Positions 25,811 to 35,063 of a DNA stretch of 64,000 nt are shown one piece after another. The notes below the pieces were generated by a model. That model saw nothing but the letters and a program-made list of their open reading frames with translations. It searched no databases and had not been told where the DNA came from. The translations under genes were made by a program, and so were the position numbers. How positions within the stretch are numbered: position 1 is the first letter of the stretch; every line of letters starts with the position of its first letter. This stretch comes from Achromobacter spanius (lineage in GTDB: Bacteria; Pseudomonadota; Gammaproteobacteria; Burkholderiales; Burkholderiaceae_B): NCBI RefSeq assembly GCF_003994415.1, contig NZ_CP034689.1, positions 4,216,001-4,280,000 of the forward strand, in the 5' to 3' direction.

Positions 25811-28800
25811 TACGCCTCTTCCGTCATGGTGACACTGGCAAAAGCCGCGAGGTCGTCCTTGTCGCACCAATAGATGATGCCAACCGTAGCGCTCTTGATT
25901 CTGTGCAATGGCTCGAGCCAAAATTTGCAAGCGAGCACTGGCGCTTCTTTCGTAGGCAACACATAGCCTTTAGGGGTCAACCCGCTAAAGCCGCGCTGAG
26001 CGGGTGCAAATACTTCGCTGTTGTGGTGGACGGCCTCAAGGACACTCTCCACCAGAACTGGAGTATGTCGTCCGACTTTATCTACCGCGAAGCACTCTAC
26101 AAGAAGCCTAAATTCGTAGCGAGACACTTCCGGGTCAAAGCCGGGCAGTACGATTCGATAGCCGAGTTCCAGTCCCGCTTCCACCCCGCCCGTTGCCTGA
26201 ATCTGCAATATGTCGGCCGCCAAGAGCGAATCGAAGTCCATAGTTCGCTGGGCAGAGCGAAAGCCAACGACCACTTCCATACCGATAAGCGCGGCATTCA
26301 GTTCCGAAATTGCTGCACCCATTTGATCCGCCGTTGCCCAGCGGGAGCTTTTTCCCGCCCGACCGAAATAGGAGCGACGGGCCCACATCTCCAAGGCATC
26401 CGATTCTCGTTCTTTGGCGACCTGTGCGAGCGCAAATCCTATAAGTCCAGCCAAAATGCCAATACCCAGCGGCCCCATCAATACTGCGCCGGTTGCAGTG
26501 CCATATAAACTAAACGGTGCCCCTGCTAGAGAGACGAATCCGCCAATTGCGTATGCCTTGCTTGCACCAGCATCTCCCACCGCATCCGCACGTCTCGCCG
26601 CCGCAAACCCTCCCACCCCATCCGCCACTCCCCCCAAAGCCGCAATCGCGCCACCCGCTTTTACCAACCCCTTCCCCAGCCCAATCGCCTTCGCAACCAT
26701 CCCGGCCTCAGCACTCGCCACCCGGCGCATGAACGGCTGCACAGCCTCTCCCGCCACGCTAAGCGCCAAACCACCCGCCTCCACGCCCGCGCCCAGCATG
26801 CCGATGCCTGCCCCATACAGCGCAGCCATCGCCTCCGCGTGCTCCGCGCCTACCGCCTGGCGTGCGGAATCCAGGCTGGACCGCACAGTGTCATGCAGAA
26901 AATAAAGGCTGACCAGCGATAACCCGCCATATCCCGCACCAACAGATAAGCGCTTCAAGCTGGTGAAGCCGTTCTTGGCGAACTCCCGTGCATGCTCCGC
27001 GCTGAGTTCCAGACCGATGAGCAGTTGCGACGCTGGCGATTCCAGGTGTTTGATGCCCACTGACAGCTTGCGCATCGCGCTACCAGATATGCCGCGCGCG
27101 CTGTGTGTCACGCCGCCGATTGCCTCCTGCACGTCTTGCATCACGTTGCCAGCCACGCTCGCCGCGCCGGTCTTCAGTTCTTTTATTCGCTTGGCGATCT
27201 GTTCCGCGCTGCCTTCCATCCAGATCGTCACGTTGATCAGTATCTTGTGCAACGCGGGGTCCGGGATGCTGATCAGGCCGGAAAAGATGAAGGCGCGTAC
27301 TCGGCGGCCGGTGTCTTGGTTCAGGGACGCGCCGACACGTTGAAGTTCGTCGGCGTAGATTCCTAGCAGCTCGCTGACGGTCAGCTGGATCACGACCTGC
27401 GTCATCTGCGCGCCACGGTACAACCATGCGCCGCCGACGTGCACGGCATCGATCGCCGCGCGGGTGCCTTCGTTCAGAAGATCGTGCAGCCGGCTGCTGG
27501 CGCCGTGCATGGCGGCCAACAGTTGATCTGCCGCGTCCGCCGCCAAGCCTTCACGCCACACGCCGATCTCTTTGCTGCTGACCACGCCTTTTACCGCGTC
27601 GAAGTATTTCTTGGCGGCGTCGTTGGCCGCGGCCCCCGCGCCCGCGCTGAACAAGGGCAGAAAGCTGGATTGCAGATCGCTGCGCTGGCCGTTCAACGCC
27701 ACATAGACCGCGCTGTGCGGATCGGACAACAGCTCCTGCCATGCCTGCGACGTGGGACCCAGATTGGGGGCAACCGTCGGTGCGCCCATTCTGCTGACAA
27801 CAGGCGCTTGGACCGCGTCGGTAATACCGCCGTCCAGGCACGCGCTGACCATCAGCAGGCGCAAACGGCGTGATCGTTCGTCAAGGTCGCTGTAATCCAG
27901 ATCGACTATCCGCTGCCAAGCGGCGCCGCGCACAACTTGCGCCCAGTCTTCGCCATAGGCATCGATGTTGTCCTCCAGGCGTTTGCACTCCTTGTCATAG
28001 CTCGCTTGAAAGCTGGCGCGGCCCTGGCGGCTTCGCTCGGACGGCGGGTCGGTTTCCCAATAGCGTTCCTTCAGTCGACCCATCCGCCGTGCCACCTCGT
28101 GCGCCACGCGTTCGCGGCGCTCCTGCGCGGGGTCCCAGAAACTCGGCGCCATGCCGGACGCGCTGGGTATCAAGTCCCGGATGTAGGCGGGGCTCTGCGG
28201 CATCTCGGCATCGGCCTGGGCGGCGTAAAGCTGCTCAATGCCCAGCAAACATTGCGACGTCAGATAGGCATAGCGCCTCTGCGGCTCTTCGGCCCACATC
28301 CGCTTCTGCGTGTACGCGGCCAATCGAAAGTTATTCAGTTCCTGCGCCATGCCCACCGGGTCTGGCAATATCAACCCCGGCACGCCTTGCGGCAGGCGAT
28401 GCTGGCTTTCCATCATCTTCAGATAGTTACGCATGCCCGTGGCTTGCAGGGCGCGCGAATGCCAGCCATGCACGCTGCCGAAGTCGCGCACATCCGAGCT
28501 GTACTCCGCCACGTGCGTATGTAGTGGATGCGCGTGCTCCAGTGCCAGTGCGACGCCGCCCGCCGTGGGATCTTGCCGCAGGGTAATCAGGTCCACGATC
28601 ACGAAGCGCAACGGGTGGGCGGTTTTCCGCGCCTGAGCCGCTGCCGTGGCGCCAGACTTGTACGCATCCAGCACGGCGGTGGACCACGGGTCTTGCGCAT
28701 ACGCGATCCAGGCGGTCTTGTACTTATCCACGTCAATGCCGATGAAGGACGCCGGCAGGTCATGGGCATGCTGCACGCACCGCTCGGACAAGGGTTTGGG

Positions 28801-29103
28801 TGCATCCCTGCCCATCTCGTAGGGGTCGAACAGGCGTAGGTGGCCGGCGTCGGTGACCTGATAGGCCTGCCAGACATTGCCGTCCAGCAGCACGTAGACA
28901 TAGCCGCTACGCAGCACGCGCAGCGTCTGTTGCAGGCCGGGATGGGTCAACGCGCCGTGCTTGTTCAGGGCCGGCGTCCAGGGAATGGCGGCCTCGCGCA
29001 GCAGCAAGATGGGGATGCCAGTGCGCGCGCAGGCTTTGCAACTGCCCAGCGGCAAGGGCAGCATCTCCTGGACGGTGATGCCGAGTTGGGAGCTGAGTGT
29101 CAT
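25810..29103 (-). CDS. T6SS effector, VasX / BTH_I2691-like, membrane-active
   Basis: A 1097-residue protein. The N-terminus (LGSCKACARTGIPILLLREA, then RSGYVYVLLDG) matches the VasX_N region of the BTH_I2691 T6SS effector family, which rides on VgrG through a DUF4123 adaptor. Residues about 720-895 are glycine/alanine-rich hydrophobic helices (AALYGAGIGMLGAGVEAGG, GAVLMGPLGIGILAGLIGFA), consistent with membrane insertion and pore formation as in VasX. The last 200 residues are soluble and end MTEEA. Start ATG 29103 overlaps the adaptor stop (ATGA). The call is strong; pore activity is inferred. Confidence 0.85.
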   Translation of the reverse strand: MTLSSQLGITVQEMLPLPLGSCKACARTGIPILLLREAAIPWTPALNKHGALTHPGLQQTLRVLRSGYVYVLLDGNVWQAYQVTDAGHLRLFDPYEMGRDAPKPLSERCVQHAHDLPASFIGIDVDKYKTAWIAYAQDPWSTAVLDAYKSGATAAAQARKTAHPLRFVIVDLITLRQDPTAGGVALALEHAHPLHTHVAEYSSDVRDFGSVHGWHSRALQATGMRNYLKMMESQHRLPQGVPGLILPDPVGMAQELNNFRLAAYTQKRMWAEEPQRRYAYLTSQCLLGIEQLYAAQADAEMPQSPAYIRDLIPSASGMAPSFWDPAQERRERVAHEVARRMGRLKERYWETDPPSERSRQGRASFQASYDKECKRLEDNIDAYGEDWAQVVRGAAWQRIVDLDYSDLDERSRRLRLLMVSACLDGGITDAVQAPVVSRMGAPTVAPNLGPTSQAWQELLSDPHSAVYVALNGQRSDLQSSFLPLFSAGAGAAANDAAKKYFDAVKGVVSSKEIGVWREGLAADAADQLLAAMHGASSRLHDLLNEGTRAAIDAVHVGGAWLYRGAQMTQVVIQLTVSELLGIYADELQRVGASLNQDTGRRVRAFIFSGLISIPDPALHKILINVTIWMEGSAEQIAKRIKELKTGAASVAGNVMQDVQEAIGGVTHSARGISGSAMRKLSVGIKHLESPASQLLIGLELSAEHAREFAKNGFTSLKRLSVGAGYGGLSLVSLYFLHDTVRSSLDSARQAVGAEHAEAMAALYGAGIGMLGAGVEAGGLALSVAGEAVQPFMRRVASAEAGMVAKAIGLGKGLVKAGGAIAALGGVADGVGGFAAARRADAVGDAGASKAYAIGGFVSLAGAPFSLYGTATGAVLMGPLGIGILAGLIGFALAQVAKERESDALEMWARRSYFGRAGKSSRWATADQMGAAISELNAALIGMEVVVGFRSAQRTMDFDSLLAADILQIQATGGVEAGLELGYRIVLPGFDPEVSRYEFRLLVECFAVDKVGRHTPVLVESVLEAVHHNSEVFAPAQRGFSGLTPKGYVLPTKEAPVLACKFWLEPLHRIKSATVGIIYWCDKDDLAAFASVTMTEEA

Positions 29104-30062
29104 GAGGGGGTTTCCGCCAGGTTCAGATGATGGGCGATGCGCTGCCACGCAAGGTCGCTGTAAGCCGCCAGCGCGGTGGCGGCGCCGCCGGGGGACGCGT
29201 GGATCAAGGCCTGGCGCAATGGCTCATAGCGCAACAGCCGCGGATGTATCGCCTCTTGATGCAGCGCCAAGACGATGATGTCGCGGTTATCCGTCAAGCC
29301 AATCTCTCGCGCCTGCCGGATCATGCGAAAGGCTTGCGCGGCGGCCTGGGGTGGCAGTGGCGTCTTGCCTTGCCAGCGCCTTGGCGCGTAGGCCAAAGGC
29401 TGTTGCAACGACCGCCGCCATGCGGCCAACAGCGTTGCGATCAGCGGCGCGTCATGTTGCGTCTGGCGGGCTAGCGTCGGCAGAAGATCGGCCTGAGCGC
29501 TTGAGGCGTCCGCCGGTCCACCCGGTGCGCCATTCACGATGGCAAACGAGCCCCAACTGGTGGGCAGCATCCACGTGCGTATTGGCCAGAGCTGACGGCC
29601 CAGCGACTCCCGGGACATCGAGGCGGCCAGCAGTTCCAGCCGCAACGGCTCGAACCATGGCGACATGCCGCCCACGGCGCTGCCTGAAAATTCCATGCAG
29701 CGTGCGGCGACATGGTCGGCCAGGGCATCGGCGTGGAAGGGGCTGAGCAGCAGGCCGCAGATATAGCGTTTGCGGTGCACGACGTCGGCCAGTGCGTGTT
29801 GCGATATCTGACGGATAAATGCCGCGGCAGGCTCCTGGCCGGGATCCGCCAGGCGAATCAACACCGGGCAGGCGCTTGGCGTGTGCGCAAGATCAGGTCG
29901 TGCCACCGTGGTCAAGGCGTCAGCGCCGAATGCCGCCGTCAGCGACGCCAGGCTAAGGGGCTGCTCTGGCGCGCAGTCGGCCAGCGGGTCCACCAGCAGA
30001 TAAATGGCATCTGCCGCATGACGGCGTTCGGTGATCAGGCTGGGCATGACGGCAGCGGTCAT
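29100..30062 (-). CDS. DUF4123 T6SS effector adaptor
   Basis: A 320-residue protein of the DUF4123 family (Tap-1/VasW type). AIYLLVDPLADCAPEQPLSL near the start fits the family's opening strand, followed by the conserved PVLIRL segment and FHADALADHVAARC. DUF4123 proteins bind the effector and load it on the VgrG tip. It overlaps vgrG upstream by ATGA and the effector gene downstream by ATGA, so the three proteins are produced together. The C-terminal half is helical and carries no known motif. Confidence 0.85.
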   Translation of the reverse strand: MTAAVMPSLITERRHAADAIYLLVDPLADCAPEQPLSLASLTAAFGADALTTVARPDLAHTPSACPVLIRLADPGQEPAAAFIRQISQHALADVVHRKRYICGLLLSPFHADALADHVAARCMEFSGSAVGGMSPWFEPLRLELLAASMSRESLGRQLWPIRTWMLPTSWGSFAIVNGAPGGPADASSAQADLLPTLARQTQHDAPLIATLLAAWRRSLQQPLAYAPRRWQGKTPLPPQAAAQAFRMIRQAREIGLTDNRDIIVLALHQEAIHPRLLRYEPLRQALIHASPGGAATALAAYSDLAWQRIAHHLNLAETPS

Positions 30063-32131
30063 CGCGTGCGTTCCATGCAGTCTTCTATCAGCCCCTCGAC
30101 CACGTCGCCTGCCATCGACAGCGAATTGCCGCTCCCGTTCGCCTGCGCGACGGGGCCTTTGAGGTTGATGGCAAGCGCTTCCAGCGTGATGCCATCCCCA
30201 TCAATCGTGATCGTGCCGCCCGGCCCTTGGATCACCACGCGTTGCGCCGCCTGTAATTCCAGCGTGACCGTCTTGCCGTCGATCCGCTCGCCGGCATGCA
30301 CCTGGAAGTGGCCTTGCACCTTGTGTTCAACATGGCCGCCGGTTTCTATCCAGTGATTGGCGGCCGTCTTGTCGCGGCGGTTGTTGCCCACGTCTTCCGT
30401 GCGGTCGCGCCCGGTGGCTATGGTGTGGTTGCGGTCGATGGTCAGGAAGTCGTCTTGCCCGATGGCGTGACGCCGGTCTTGCCCGATGTTGACCTGTTCG
30501 TCGTTGCCCACCGTTTCGCTGCGGTCGTGGCCGATGGTGATGGTTTCATCGTGCTCAACCTGTTCGCTACGGTCGTTGCCAACGAAGGTGGTTTCGTTGT
30601 GGTTGACGTGGATGTTCTGGTCTTTCTGCGCGTGGATGTAGATCTCTTCCTGATCGCGTTCGTCCTCGAAGCGCAGCTCGTTATAGCCCTCGCCCTTGTG
30701 CGTCTGGCTCTTGATGGTCATGCGCGTTTTGTGGCGCGGCAGTGCGTAGGGCGGCGGGTTGATCGACCGGTGGGTTCGGCCCGTGACGATCGGCTGCGAA
30801 CTATCACCGTCCAGAAAGCTGACGATGACTTCCTGCCCGATGCGCGGAATGGCCATGTGGCCCCAGCCCGCGCCCGCCCAGTTCTGCGACACGCGGATCC
30901 AGCACGAGCTGTGTTCGTTGTTCCTGCCCAGCCTGTCCCACGGAAACTGCACCTTGATGCGGCCGTATTCGTCGCAGTAGATTTCTTCGTTGGGCGGGCC
31001 CACCACGCTGGCGATCTGCGGGCCGTCGACCACCGGCTTGCGGCTGGGCGCGGGCTTCCAGTCGACCTTGTCGGGCACGATGTCGGCGGTGTAGCCGTAG
31101 CGTGTGCCCTGTTCCGCGCCCGCGCTGTCTTCTTCCTGGCTGCTGTGCTGCACGCCATGATGGCGCATGCGTACCGGACGCCAACCCTGGTTCCAGTCTT
31201 CGCGTGGGTGGCCGGTCAAGTCGAAGGCCACGCCGGGAATCAGGCGGGCGTCGTCGCCCTGCACCTGCGCCATGCGCGCGTCGCGGCGCAGGCCCAGCAA
31301 GCGGCTTTGTGTGAAGGGCTTGCCGGCCTCGTCGCGCTTGTAGCGGCCGGGATAGTCGTAGCGTTCGTAGCGGCGGTCTTGGTGTTGCAAGTCGCTGGCG
31401 ACGTGCGTGTGTTCCTGGTCGTACTGCGGGTGGGTGTAGGTGTAGTCGCGCTGGGTTTGGCGCGCGGTGCACAGCTGTTCGGTGTAGGTGAAGCGGCGCA
31501 GCGCGGGCTGGGCCGGGTCGCCGCCCGCCAGCGCTTGATAAACGACGGGGCCGCCAGCGATTTCACCATGGATGTAGATGCGGTCGCCGTGGATCAGGCG
31601 GTGGCTTTGTTCGGTATGTTCGTAGCGATGAAAATAGCCTTCTTCGGCGGCCAGCCGGGCCGCGAAGTCCAGATCGGTTTCACCGGCCTGCACGCAGTAT
31701 TCGCGTGGCAGATGATTGTTCGTGGTGACCTGTTCGTAGTCGGTGATGTGGTGGCGCTTGAAGACATTGGCCAGGATCTCCGGCACGGACAGTTGCTGAT
31801 AGATGCGCCAGTCCGAACTCAGCGCCAGGCGCGCCAGCGACGGTTCCACCACGGCACGGTAGCGTGTGCGCCGAAAGCCGGTGTCGCCTTGCTCGAAGGC
31901 GGTGACGATGCCGTGCACATGGCGCACGGGCGTGTCGCCGCGCCACAGCGTGAAGAGCGCCGTCTGATCCAGCATGGCGCCGAAGTCGATGGCGGGGTTG
32001 AAGCTGGACAAGTCCAGCTCCAGCCGATAGGTCTCGGACAGGGCTTCGTCCAGCGTGAATTCAATAACGTCGAATTCCACACCGCGAGCGGACGGCACGA
32101 AGGTAAAGCGCAGATCGGATGAGGGGGGCAT
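30059..32131 (-). CDS. vgrG: T6SS spike protein VgrG (TssI)
   Basis: A 690-residue spike protein. The N-terminal gp27-like part runs to about residue 380. GRIKVQFPWDR and WIRVSQNWAGAGWGHMAIPRIGQEVIVSFLDGD are the gp5 OB-fold blocks. A repetitive beta-helix follows (repeats like GNDRSEQVEHDETITIGHDRSE), and the protein ends with a DUF2345-type strand (GPGGTITIDGDGITLEA) and a short tail. ATG 32131 is preferred: AGGAA precedes it, and the sigma-54 promoter would place the transcript start near 32170, after the alternative start at 32173. It is the first gene of the effector operon; no PAAR gene is nearby. Confidence 0.93.
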   Translation of the reverse strand: MPPSSDLRFTFVPSARGVEFDVIEFTLDEALSETYRLELDLSSFNPAIDFGAMLDQTALFTLWRGDTPVRHVHGIVTAFEQGDTGFRRTRYRAVVEPSLARLALSSDWRIYQQLSVPEILANVFKRHHITDYEQVTTNNHLPREYCVQAGETDLDFAARLAAEEGYFHRYEHTEQSHRLIHGDRIYIHGEIAGGPVVYQALAGGDPAQPALRRFTYTEQLCTARQTQRDYTYTHPQYDQEHTHVASDLQHQDRRYERYDYPGRYKRDEAGKPFTQSRLLGLRRDARMAQVQGDDARLIPGVAFDLTGHPREDWNQGWRPVRMRHHGVQHSSQEEDSAGAEQGTRYGYTADIVPDKVDWKPAPSRKPVVDGPQIASVVGPPNEEIYCDEYGRIKVQFPWDRLGRNNEHSSCWIRVSQNWAGAGWGHMAIPRIGQEVIVSFLDGDSSQPIVTGRTHRSINPPPYALPRHKTRMTIKSQTHKGEGYNELRFEDERDQEEIYIHAQKDQNIHVNHNETTFVGNDRSEQVEHDETITIGHDRSETVGNDEQVNIGQDRRHAIGQDDFLTIDRNHTIATGRDRTEDVGNNRRDKTAANHWIETGGHVEHKVQGHFQVHAGERIDGKTVTLELQAAQRVVIQGPGGTITIDGDGITLEALAINLKGPVAQANGSGNSLSMAGDVVEGLIEDCMERTR

Positions 32132-32180
32132 GGAGGGTTCCTGGGCAGGCGCACCGCAATACTCGCGGCCCATACCTCAA

Positions 32181-32197
32181 TGCAACTTCCGTGCCAG
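32181..32197 (-). promoter_or_regulatory. Sigma-54 promoter of the vgrG operon
   Basis: The minus strand reads CTGGCACGGAAGTTGCA: TGGCACG, four bases, TTGCA, an exact match to the -24/-12 consensus. It lies about 50 bp upstream of vgrG ATG 32131. T6SS operons in several proteobacteria use RpoN with an enhancer-binding activator. No activator gene is in the window. Confidence 0.8.
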
Positions 32198-32592
32198 CTT
32201 TCCGTTTCCCGGATTAAACGCAATGGATTCAGCGACTTACGATTCAGAGCCAGCGCGTCCCTCCAGGAATTGGCCGCCAAACCGCTGAAAACACGCGTTT
32301 TTCAGGGGAAATCAGGCCACATTTGACCCGCTTTTTGCTAAGCCATTGATTCATAAGGAAGTACATCGAGTCAGATTTGGCCCGATCGAGTCAAATCTGG
32401 CCCACACGGCAGACGTACCGCCATTTCGCTCGCGGCCAACCCGATAGCGCCCTCCCCCCCCCAGCCATGCGTGTTCCGCATGGCCTTGATCAAATCCGGC
32501 ATGCCCTCGCTGCCCTGATCGTCCCTACCATTAAGCCTTCCGACGACGGCGCCCTAGGCGCCAGCCACATCACAACAAGGCAAGGGGCATAT
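32198..32592. other. Intergenic region, no gene seen
   Basis: About 395 bp between the vgrG promoter and the esterase gene. It is less GC-rich than its surroundings and has no credible coding frame. It contains a 20-bp tandem pair (listed separately) and a related ACATTTGACCC at about 32319, which may be traces of an insertion element. Confidence 0.6.
32365..32404. repeat. Two tandem 20-bp copies (ATCGAGTCARATYTGGCCC)
   Basis: ATCGAGTCAGATTTGGCCCG is followed directly by ATCGAGTCAAATCTGGCCCA. Motifs like TCAAATCTGGCCC occur at the ends of several insertion sequences, so this may be an excision scar next to the T6SS island. No transposase is present. Confidence 0.6.
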
Positions 32593-33864
32593 ATGGATCA
32601 ACCCGTCCAGGCGGCGCTGCGAGCCGGCACGCTGACCGGTATGCGTGCAGCAAACGGCATGTGCCGCTACAGCGCCATTCCCTATGCGCAGGCGCCCGTG
32701 GGCAGCCTGCGCTTTGCGCCGCCGCAAGCGCCCACGTGGCGCGGTGAGCGCGACGCCACCCAGCCGGGGCCGGTATCACCTCAACTGCCCTCGCGGCTGC
32801 GCGAGGCCATGGGCGATTTCGATACCCCGCAATCCGAAGACTGCCTGCACCTGACGGTGTGGACGCCCGCCGCGGACCAACAGCGCCGGCCGGTGGTCGT
32901 GTGGTTGCATGGCGGCGCCTGGCAAAGCGGTGGCGGCGCGCTGGACTGGTACGACGGCTCCGGCCTGGCAGCGCGCGGTGACCTGGTGGTGGTGGCCGTG
33001 AACTATCGGCTGGCCGCATTGGGCTGGCTGTACGTGCCGGGGCAGACAGCGAACGTGGGCCTGCTGGACCAGGAGGCCGCCATTGATTGGGTGCTGGACA
33101 ACATCCAGGATCTGGGCGGCGATCCCGAACGCATCACGGTCATGGGTCAATCGGCCGGCGCATCTTCCATTTGCGCGATGCTGGCGCGCCGTCCGCGCTT
33201 CTCGCGCGCCATCCTGCAAAGCGCCGCGCTGGGTCGGGGGTTCCGCACCGCGTCCCAAGCCGACGCGCTGGGCCGTGCCTTTCTACAGGCCGCCGGCGTC
33301 GACACCCTGGACGCCGCGCGCGCGCTTCCCGTGTCGGCCTTGCTAGCCGCGCAACGGGCGCCCGCCGTGGCCGAAGCGCTGCGCGCCGAGGGCAGCAGCC
33401 GCAGCCAGTTCGGCCCCGTCCTGGACGGACAGGTGTTGCCGGAAGACATTGCGCCGGCACTGCGCCAGGCCGCGTCGCGCGCGGACGTGCTGGTGGCGTA
33501 TACCCGCGACGAAATGGCCGCGTTTCCCGACCACGCCCTGGATGCGGCCAGCCACCAGATGGGTGACGAGGTCTTCGGCGCGCCTTCCCGCCTGTGGGCG
33601 CAAGAGGCCTTGGCCCAAGGCCGTCAAGCCTGGTTGGCGCGCTTTGACGTGGCGCCTTCCACGCGCTTCGGCGCCTGCCATTGCATCGAACTGCCCTTCG
33701 TGTTCGGCACGCTACCGGCCTTTGCCGATGCACCCATGCTTGCAGGGCTGAGCCAAGATCACGCAGAACAGCTGGTGACGCAGACCCAGCAGGCATGGAT
33801 AGCGTTCATACGCGGCGACGCGCCCGACTGGCCGATGGCGCCGCATCAACAACTGCTGGCCTGA
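32593..33864 (+). CDS. Type-B carboxylesterase
   Basis: A 423-residue alpha/beta hydrolase of the carboxylesterase family. YSAIPYAQAPVGSLRFAPPQ, SEDCLHLTVWTP, VVVWLHGGAWQSGG (oxyanion hole) and VMGQSAGASSI (nucleophile elbow, Ser in GQSAG rather than the usual GESAG) are visible. The catalytic Glu and His are probably in RDEMAAFP and FGACHCIELPFVF. It is shorter than typical p-nitrobenzyl esterases (about 490). AAGGGG precedes ATG 32593. A Bug receptor gene follows 27 bp later, so an ester or its acid product may be the transported carbon source. Confidence 0.88.
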   Translation: MDQPVQAALRAGTLTGMRAANGMCRYSAIPYAQAPVGSLRFAPPQAPTWRGERDATQPGPVSPQLPSRLREAMGDFDTPQSEDCLHLTVWTPAADQQRRPVVVWLHGGAWQSGGGALDWYDGSGLAARGDLVVVAVNYRLAALGWLYVPGQTANVGLLDQEAAIDWVLDNIQDLGGDPERITVMGQSAGASSICAMLARRPRFSRAILQSAALGRGFRTASQADALGRAFLQAAGVDTLDAARALPVSALLAAQRAPAVAEALRAEGSSRSQFGPVLDGQVLPEDIAPALRQAASRADVLVAYTRDEMAAFPDHALDAASHQMGDEVFGAPSRLWAQEALAQGRQAWLARFDVAPSTRFGACHCIELPFVFGTLPAFADAPMLAGLSQDHAEQLVTQTQQAWIAFIRGDAPDWPMAPHQQLLA

Positions 33865-33891
33865 ACCAGCAACAAATACAAGGGGAATTCC

Positions 33892-34851
33892 ATGTTCAAG
33901 CAAACCGTGCTGGCGCTTGCGCTGCTGACGCCGTTGGCCGCGCAGACCACGCAGGCCGCCTATCCCGAAAAGGCGGTGAAGATCATCGTGTCGAACCCAC
34001 CGGGCGGGCCGGTGGACGTGATGCTGCGCGTCCTGGCCAGCAAGCTTGGCGCCGCCTGGGGCCAGCCCGTGGTGGTGGAGAACCGGCCCGGCGCGTCCGG
34101 CATCATCAGCACCGGCGCGCTGGTCAAGTCCGCGCCTGACGGCTACACGCTGGGCATGGTGGTGGCCTCGTCGGTCACCATCGTGCCCTTCGCGGTCGAC
34201 AGCCTGCCCTTCGATACCGAGAAAGACCTGCAACCCATTTCGCTGGTGGCGCGCACGCCTTTCATATTCATCGTGCCCAAGGACAGCCCCATCAAAACCT
34301 GGGACGATTTTGTGCGCGAGAGCAAAGCGCGCAGCCTGAGCGTGGGCTCGTTTTCAATCGGCACCGCGTTTCACCTGGTGTGGGAACAGACCGCGCGGCG
34401 CGCGGGAATCCAGGCCTTGTACGTGCCGTCGTCTTCATCGGGAAAAACGCAGAACGACCTGATCGGCGGCCAGCTGGATGTGGGTCTGGACGCGCCTTCC
34501 AGTTCCAAGGGCTTGATCGACAGCGGCCGGCTGCGTGCGTTGGCCATCACCAGCCCGGAGCGTTTCGGCGGGCTGCCCGACACGCCGACGCTGAAGGAAT
34601 CCGGCTTGAAAGACTACGCACCGCAACCATGGATTGGTCTGATGGCGCCTGCCGGCGTGCCGAAGGATCGCGTGGCGCTGATTCAGAAAACCGTGTCGGA
34701 CATCCTGAAGCAGCCCGAGATGCGCGCACAAATGGAAACGCTGGGGATGATACCGATCGGCAGTACGCCGGACGAACTCGCGGCCACGATCAAGGCGGAT
34801 CGCGCCACCATGGCGCCCCTGATCAAGGAATTGGGGATCAAATTGCAGTAG
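33892..34851 (+). CDS. Bug-type periplasmic receptor (TctC family)
   Basis: A 319-residue receptor with a signal peptide to about residue 23 (TTQA-AYPEKAV). The mature N-terminus AYPEKAVKIIVSNPPGGPVDVMLRVLA and PVVVENRPGASGIISTGALVKSAPDGYTL are Bug family hallmarks. Bug proteins bind carboxylic acids or amino acids, often without adjacent TctAB membrane genes, as here. It sits between an esterase and an aspartate dehydrogenase gene, which suggests a carboxylate or amino-acid ligand. Confidence 0.93.
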   Translation: MFKQTVLALALLTPLAAQTTQAAYPEKAVKIIVSNPPGGPVDVMLRVLASKLGAAWGQPVVVENRPGASGIISTGALVKSAPDGYTLGMVVASSVTIVPFAVDSLPFDTEKDLQPISLVARTPFIFIVPKDSPIKTWDDFVRESKARSLSVGSFSIGTAFHLVWEQTARRAGIQALYVPSSSSGKTQNDLIGGQLDVGLDAPSSSKGLIDSGRLRALAITSPERFGGLPDTPTLKESGLKDYAPQPWIGLMAPAGVPKDRVALIQKTVSDILKQPEMRAQMETLGMIPIGSTPDELAATIKADRATMAPLIKELGIKLQ

Positions 34852-34972
34852 CGCTTTCCTTGCGGCATCACCTTGCGGCCATTCCGCATTGACGGCCGGG
34901 CAGGCCCTGGATACATTGGCCGGCAACCCTGCGCCATCGGCATCGATGGCGTTGCCCTTTTTACCCCGTGTG

Positions 34973-35028
34973 CGTTTGCATGTGCATTTGCATGTGCATT
35001 TGCATGTGCATTTGCATTTGCATTTGCG
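34973..35028. repeat. Hexanucleotide microsatellite (TTGCAT/GTGCAT)
   Basis: A run alternating TTGCAT and GTGCAT, then two or three TTGCAT units, ends 36 bp before the aspartate dehydrogenase ATG. The 6/12-bp unit keeps the frame if the stretch is translated. Copy-number change would alter the promoter or leader spacing. Confidence 0.85.
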
Positions 35029-35063
35029 CCGCGGGGCCAATCCGCACGATCCCAGGAATTTTC

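Noticed and set aside
30296..32122. A 608-codon plus-strand frame over vgrG
   Set aside because: It is the mirror of vgrG with GC-skewed composition, no motifs and no start context.
24007..32200. A complete T6SS gene cluster
   Set aside because: Only vgrG, adaptor, effector and immunity-like genes are present; no sheath, baseplate, membrane or ATPase gene is seen.
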